The position numbers were made by a program, and so were the translations under genes. From an uncultured Butyrivibrio sp. (GTDB lineage Bacteria; Bacillota; Clostridia; Lachnospirales; Lachnospiraceae): 8,096 nt of DNA. Shown piece by piece: positions 6,641-8,096 of this stretch. Position 1 is the first letter of the stretch. Each line of letters opens with the position of its first letter. The notes beneath the pieces are model-generated. The model made no database searches. It saw only the letters and a list, made by a program, of their open reading frames with translations, and was not told the origin of the DNA. The DNA lies in the NCBI RefSeq assembly GCF_947169445.1, contig NZ_CAMVPU010000105.1, positions 1-8,096 on the forward strand, written 5' to 3'.

Positions 6641-7351
6641 ATGGCAACATATGTAATTAGTGATATTCATGGTGAATATCACAAGTTCATAGCTCTTTTA
6701 CAAAAGATAGATCTAAAGGATGAGGATACGTTATATATTCTGGGGGATGTGCTGGATAGAGGACCGCATCCCATTAAGACACTTCTAAAACTCATGGAAA
6801 TGCCAAATGTTATCTGCATTGTCGGAAACCATGAACTTATGGCACTGGAGTGTCTTAAGTTTTTGAGCAAGGAAATTACTGAGGAAAATGTTGATCGGCT
6901 AGACCGGGAGATGGTGGAAAACCTCGCTAACTGGCAGTATAACGGAAGTAAACCTACTATTGATGAGTTCAGGGCACTTTCACCTGACAGGCGGCAGGAC
7001 GTAATAGACTTTTTGGGGGAGTTTGTTATCTACGAAGAAGTTACGGTTGGAACTAGGGACTTTCTCCTTGTTCATGCAGGATTAGGCAATTTTTCTCCGG
7101 AAAAAGAAATGGAAGATTATAGTTTACACGATCTCATATGGGAACGAGCAGACTATAACACCCAGTACTTTAATGATAAGTTTGTGGTAACAGGCCATAC
7201 CCCCACGCAGCTTATAGAAGAGAACCCTAATCCGGGATACATTTATAAGAATAACAATCACATCGCAATTGACTGCGGAGCACATTTTCCATGCGGAAGG
7301 CTTGCTGCAATATGCCTGGACACTTTGGAAGAGTATTATGTACAAGGTTAA
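6641..7351 (+). CDS. PPP-family metallophosphatase (Ser/Thr phosphatase or ApaH-like)
   Basis: ATG 6641 follows AAGGTGAG at 6624-6631. The 236-residue protein carries the full calcineurin-like PPP signature: SDIHGEY (Asp8, His10), GDVLDRGP (35-42: Asp36, Asp39, Arg40), GNHELM (Asn63, His64), LVHAGL (His145), WERADY (Arg169) and TGHTPT (His186). These bind two metals and the phosphate. Length and motifs match small bacterial Ser/Thr protein phosphatases (PrpA-like) and diadenosine tetraphosphatase-like enzymes; I cannot separate these by eye. It lies 44 bases after the nuclease gene, in the same orientation, and is the last gene of the series. It could remove phosphates from a partner protein, or degrade a nucleotide alarmone (inference). 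A GGTTA-AGA-TAACC hairpin spans its stop codon, but no T-tract follows, so it is not a typical terminator. Confidence 0.88.
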   Translation: MATYVISDIHGEYHKFIALLQKIDLKDEDTLYILGDVLDRGPHPIKTLLKLMEMPNVICIVGNHELMALECLKFLSKEITEENVDRLDREMVENLANWQYNGSKPTIDEFRALSPDRRQDVIDFLGEFVIYEEVTVGTRDFLLVHAGLGNFSPEKEMEDYSLHDLIWERADYNTQYFNDKFVVTGHTPTQLIEENPNPGYIYKNNNHIAIDCGAHFPCGRLAAICLDTLEEYYVQG

Positions 7352-7366
7352 GATAACCAACCATCT

Positions 7367-7655
7367 ATGTTGTGGACAGGGGACGCCACCCTTGACGGAA
7401 CCTGCTGGAAACGCATGTCAGGTTTTGCCGACGGTGAAGATGATGGGAACAGCTAAATGGCACACCGTCGCGTAACAGCATTGTAGCGTTTCCACCAGAA
7501 CCCGTAAAGGGCAAGCCCTGCTAAAGTAGGGTGGCTGGGTATAAGCGCCTCAGGATCAGAATCCAGGAACAGCAGGATTGGGAGCTATGGCTCTGTCTAA
7601 AATCTGTTATAGTGAAAAGAACGGCCACTATTACCAGTTCGGGAATAGTAGCAGA
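7367..7655 (+). ncRNA. Candidate structured RNA of unknown class
   Basis: This GC-richer stretch lacks a convincing gene but is dense in complementary segments. The main ones are GCCACCC 7385-7391 with GGGTGGC 7529-7535 (outer closing stem); GGAAACGC 7407-7414 with GCGTTTCC 7486-7493; CGACGGTG 7429-7436 with CACCGTCG 7463-7470, nested within the previous one; and AACCTG 7399-7404 with CAGGTT 7419-7424, which would make a pseudoknot or alternative fold. Hairpins follow at 7516-7531 (CCCTGC/GTAGGG, loop TAAA), 7553-7564, 7582-7593 and 7627-7649. Nested perfect 7-8 base stems of this number are unlikely by chance. The strand is assumed from the upstream genes. A group II intron domain I fragment or a transposon guide RNA are alternatives, but no intron 5' end, domain V or nuclease gene is visible. 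Confidence 0.45.
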
Positions 7656-7689
7656 ACAAAACCTGAAAAGAAATTATTATATCTAATTT

Positions 7690-7990
7690 GTGCTCAAGAC
7701 ATACGAAAGTAATCAAATAGAGGTTCTTAATATGCCTTTAGATGAGTATAATCCCTAATATCTATACCATTTTGCATTCTTGTGCATATGAAAGCTTCAT
7801 TATCATTCTCTTTCGTATGCTTTTTCATCTTTCTCAAGACTATTAGCAACAACTTCATGCATACTAAACGTCTTACATTTGACACTCTTCATATGCACTT
7901 ATGCAACGAAGCAGCCATAATCTATTCGGCTTAGACTGTGAAATGCATATTAGAAGCAAGTTTCATGAGTGGTTCGTATGCTGCATACAG
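7690..7990. repeat. Region of short inverted and direct repeats
   Basis: Several perfect repeats of related words occur. CATACGAAAG (7700-7709) is inverted at 7810-7819. GTGCATATGAA (7782-7792) is inverted at 7888-7898. TTCGTATGCT is direct at 7812-7821 and 7973-7982. GTATGCTGCATAC at 7976-7988 is a 13-base palindrome. CTCAAGAC is direct at 7693-7700 and 7833-7840. The two long inverted pairs interleave, so as RNA they would be exclusive or form a pseudoknot. No open frame of note covers this region: minus-strand frames of 29 codons (about 7819-7896) and 54 codons (7931 to the right edge) lack ribosome binding sites. Function is unknown; it might be the 3' part of the RNA structure before it, a protein-binding array or a decayed mobile element end. 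Confidence 0.4.
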
Positions 7991-8096
7991 TAGCCCTGAG
8001 CTTTCTATCGTACGCAGCAGGTAAACGGCGACTCTTTGTACCATTTTATTACATCTGTGTTGATTCTCTGTAAATAAGATCAGTCTCTGTATAGGT

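Noticed and set aside
7367..7456. 29-codon plus-strand frame starting at ATG 7367
   Set aside because: No ribosome binding site, and its length is explained by the stem-rich sequence.
7269..7475. 68-codon plus-strand frame across the end of the phosphatase gene
   Set aside because: Its first part is out of frame within the phosphatase gene and the rest lies in the self-complementary region; no ribosome binding site.
7500..7655. tRNA or riboswitch such as a T-box
   Set aside because: No T-arm GGTTCGAATC pattern with matching acceptor stem, no T-box sequence and no downstream gene to control.
7370..7680. Complete group II intron
   Set aside because: No GUGYG 5' end, no domain V hairpin and no reverse transcriptase in the window; only a fragment could be present.
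7931..8095. Minus-strand open frame of 54 codons running in from the right edge
   Set aside because: It could be the end of a gene outside the window, but the length is not beyond chance and the product has no recognisable motif.
1..8096. CRISPR array
   Set aside because: No regularly spaced direct repeats of 20-40 bases were seen on either strand.

Overview
The window looks like a piece of accessory DNA from a low-GC Firmicute, most likely a Lachnospiraceae-type clostridium (Butyrivibrio/Roseburia-like). This is inferred from the AT-rich composition, strong AGGAGG-type ribosome binding sites, and a CbbX/SpoVK-like AAA+ protein of a kind common in that family. Assignment below family level is not possible by eye.

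Layout: positions 1-670 hold no intact gene. They contain a GC-rich REP-like pair of palindromes (80-108), a 3' remnant of a DinB-like gene (120-245), a small frameshifted gene on the minus strand (301-458), and the control region of the first intact gene, with two copies of the palindromic motif GGTGWCACC flanking a perfect TATAAT. Then come: a 689-residue AAA+ ATPase (671-2740, +); a convergent tandem helix-turn-helix regulator (2755-3387, -); and, divergent from it, a plus-strand gene series. That series is a DnaB/RecA-like ATPase domain (3437-4183), an RNase J-like MBL/beta-CASP hydrolase (4256-5617), a PD-(D/E)XK-type nuclease (5595-6596, overlapping the previous stop) and a PPP-family metallophosphatase (6641-7351).

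The last ~745 bases have no convincing gene. Their first ~290 bases are GC-richer and full of long complementary segments, which suggests a structured RNA. The rest carries repeated and inverted TGCATATG / TTCGTATGC-type words.

Taken together, an unusual ATPase, two nuclease-type proteins, a protein-phosphatase-like enzyme, a divergent regulator and an AAA+ remodeller resemble a compact defence or stress island. Nothing in the sequence proves that role. The assignment as one functional system is inference from co-orientation, spacing and enzyme types. The DnaB-like protein is notable: it keeps the ATP-binding motifs and the catalytic glutamate but appears to lack the N-terminal domain, the sensor glutamine and the KxR arginine finger of true DnaB helicases.
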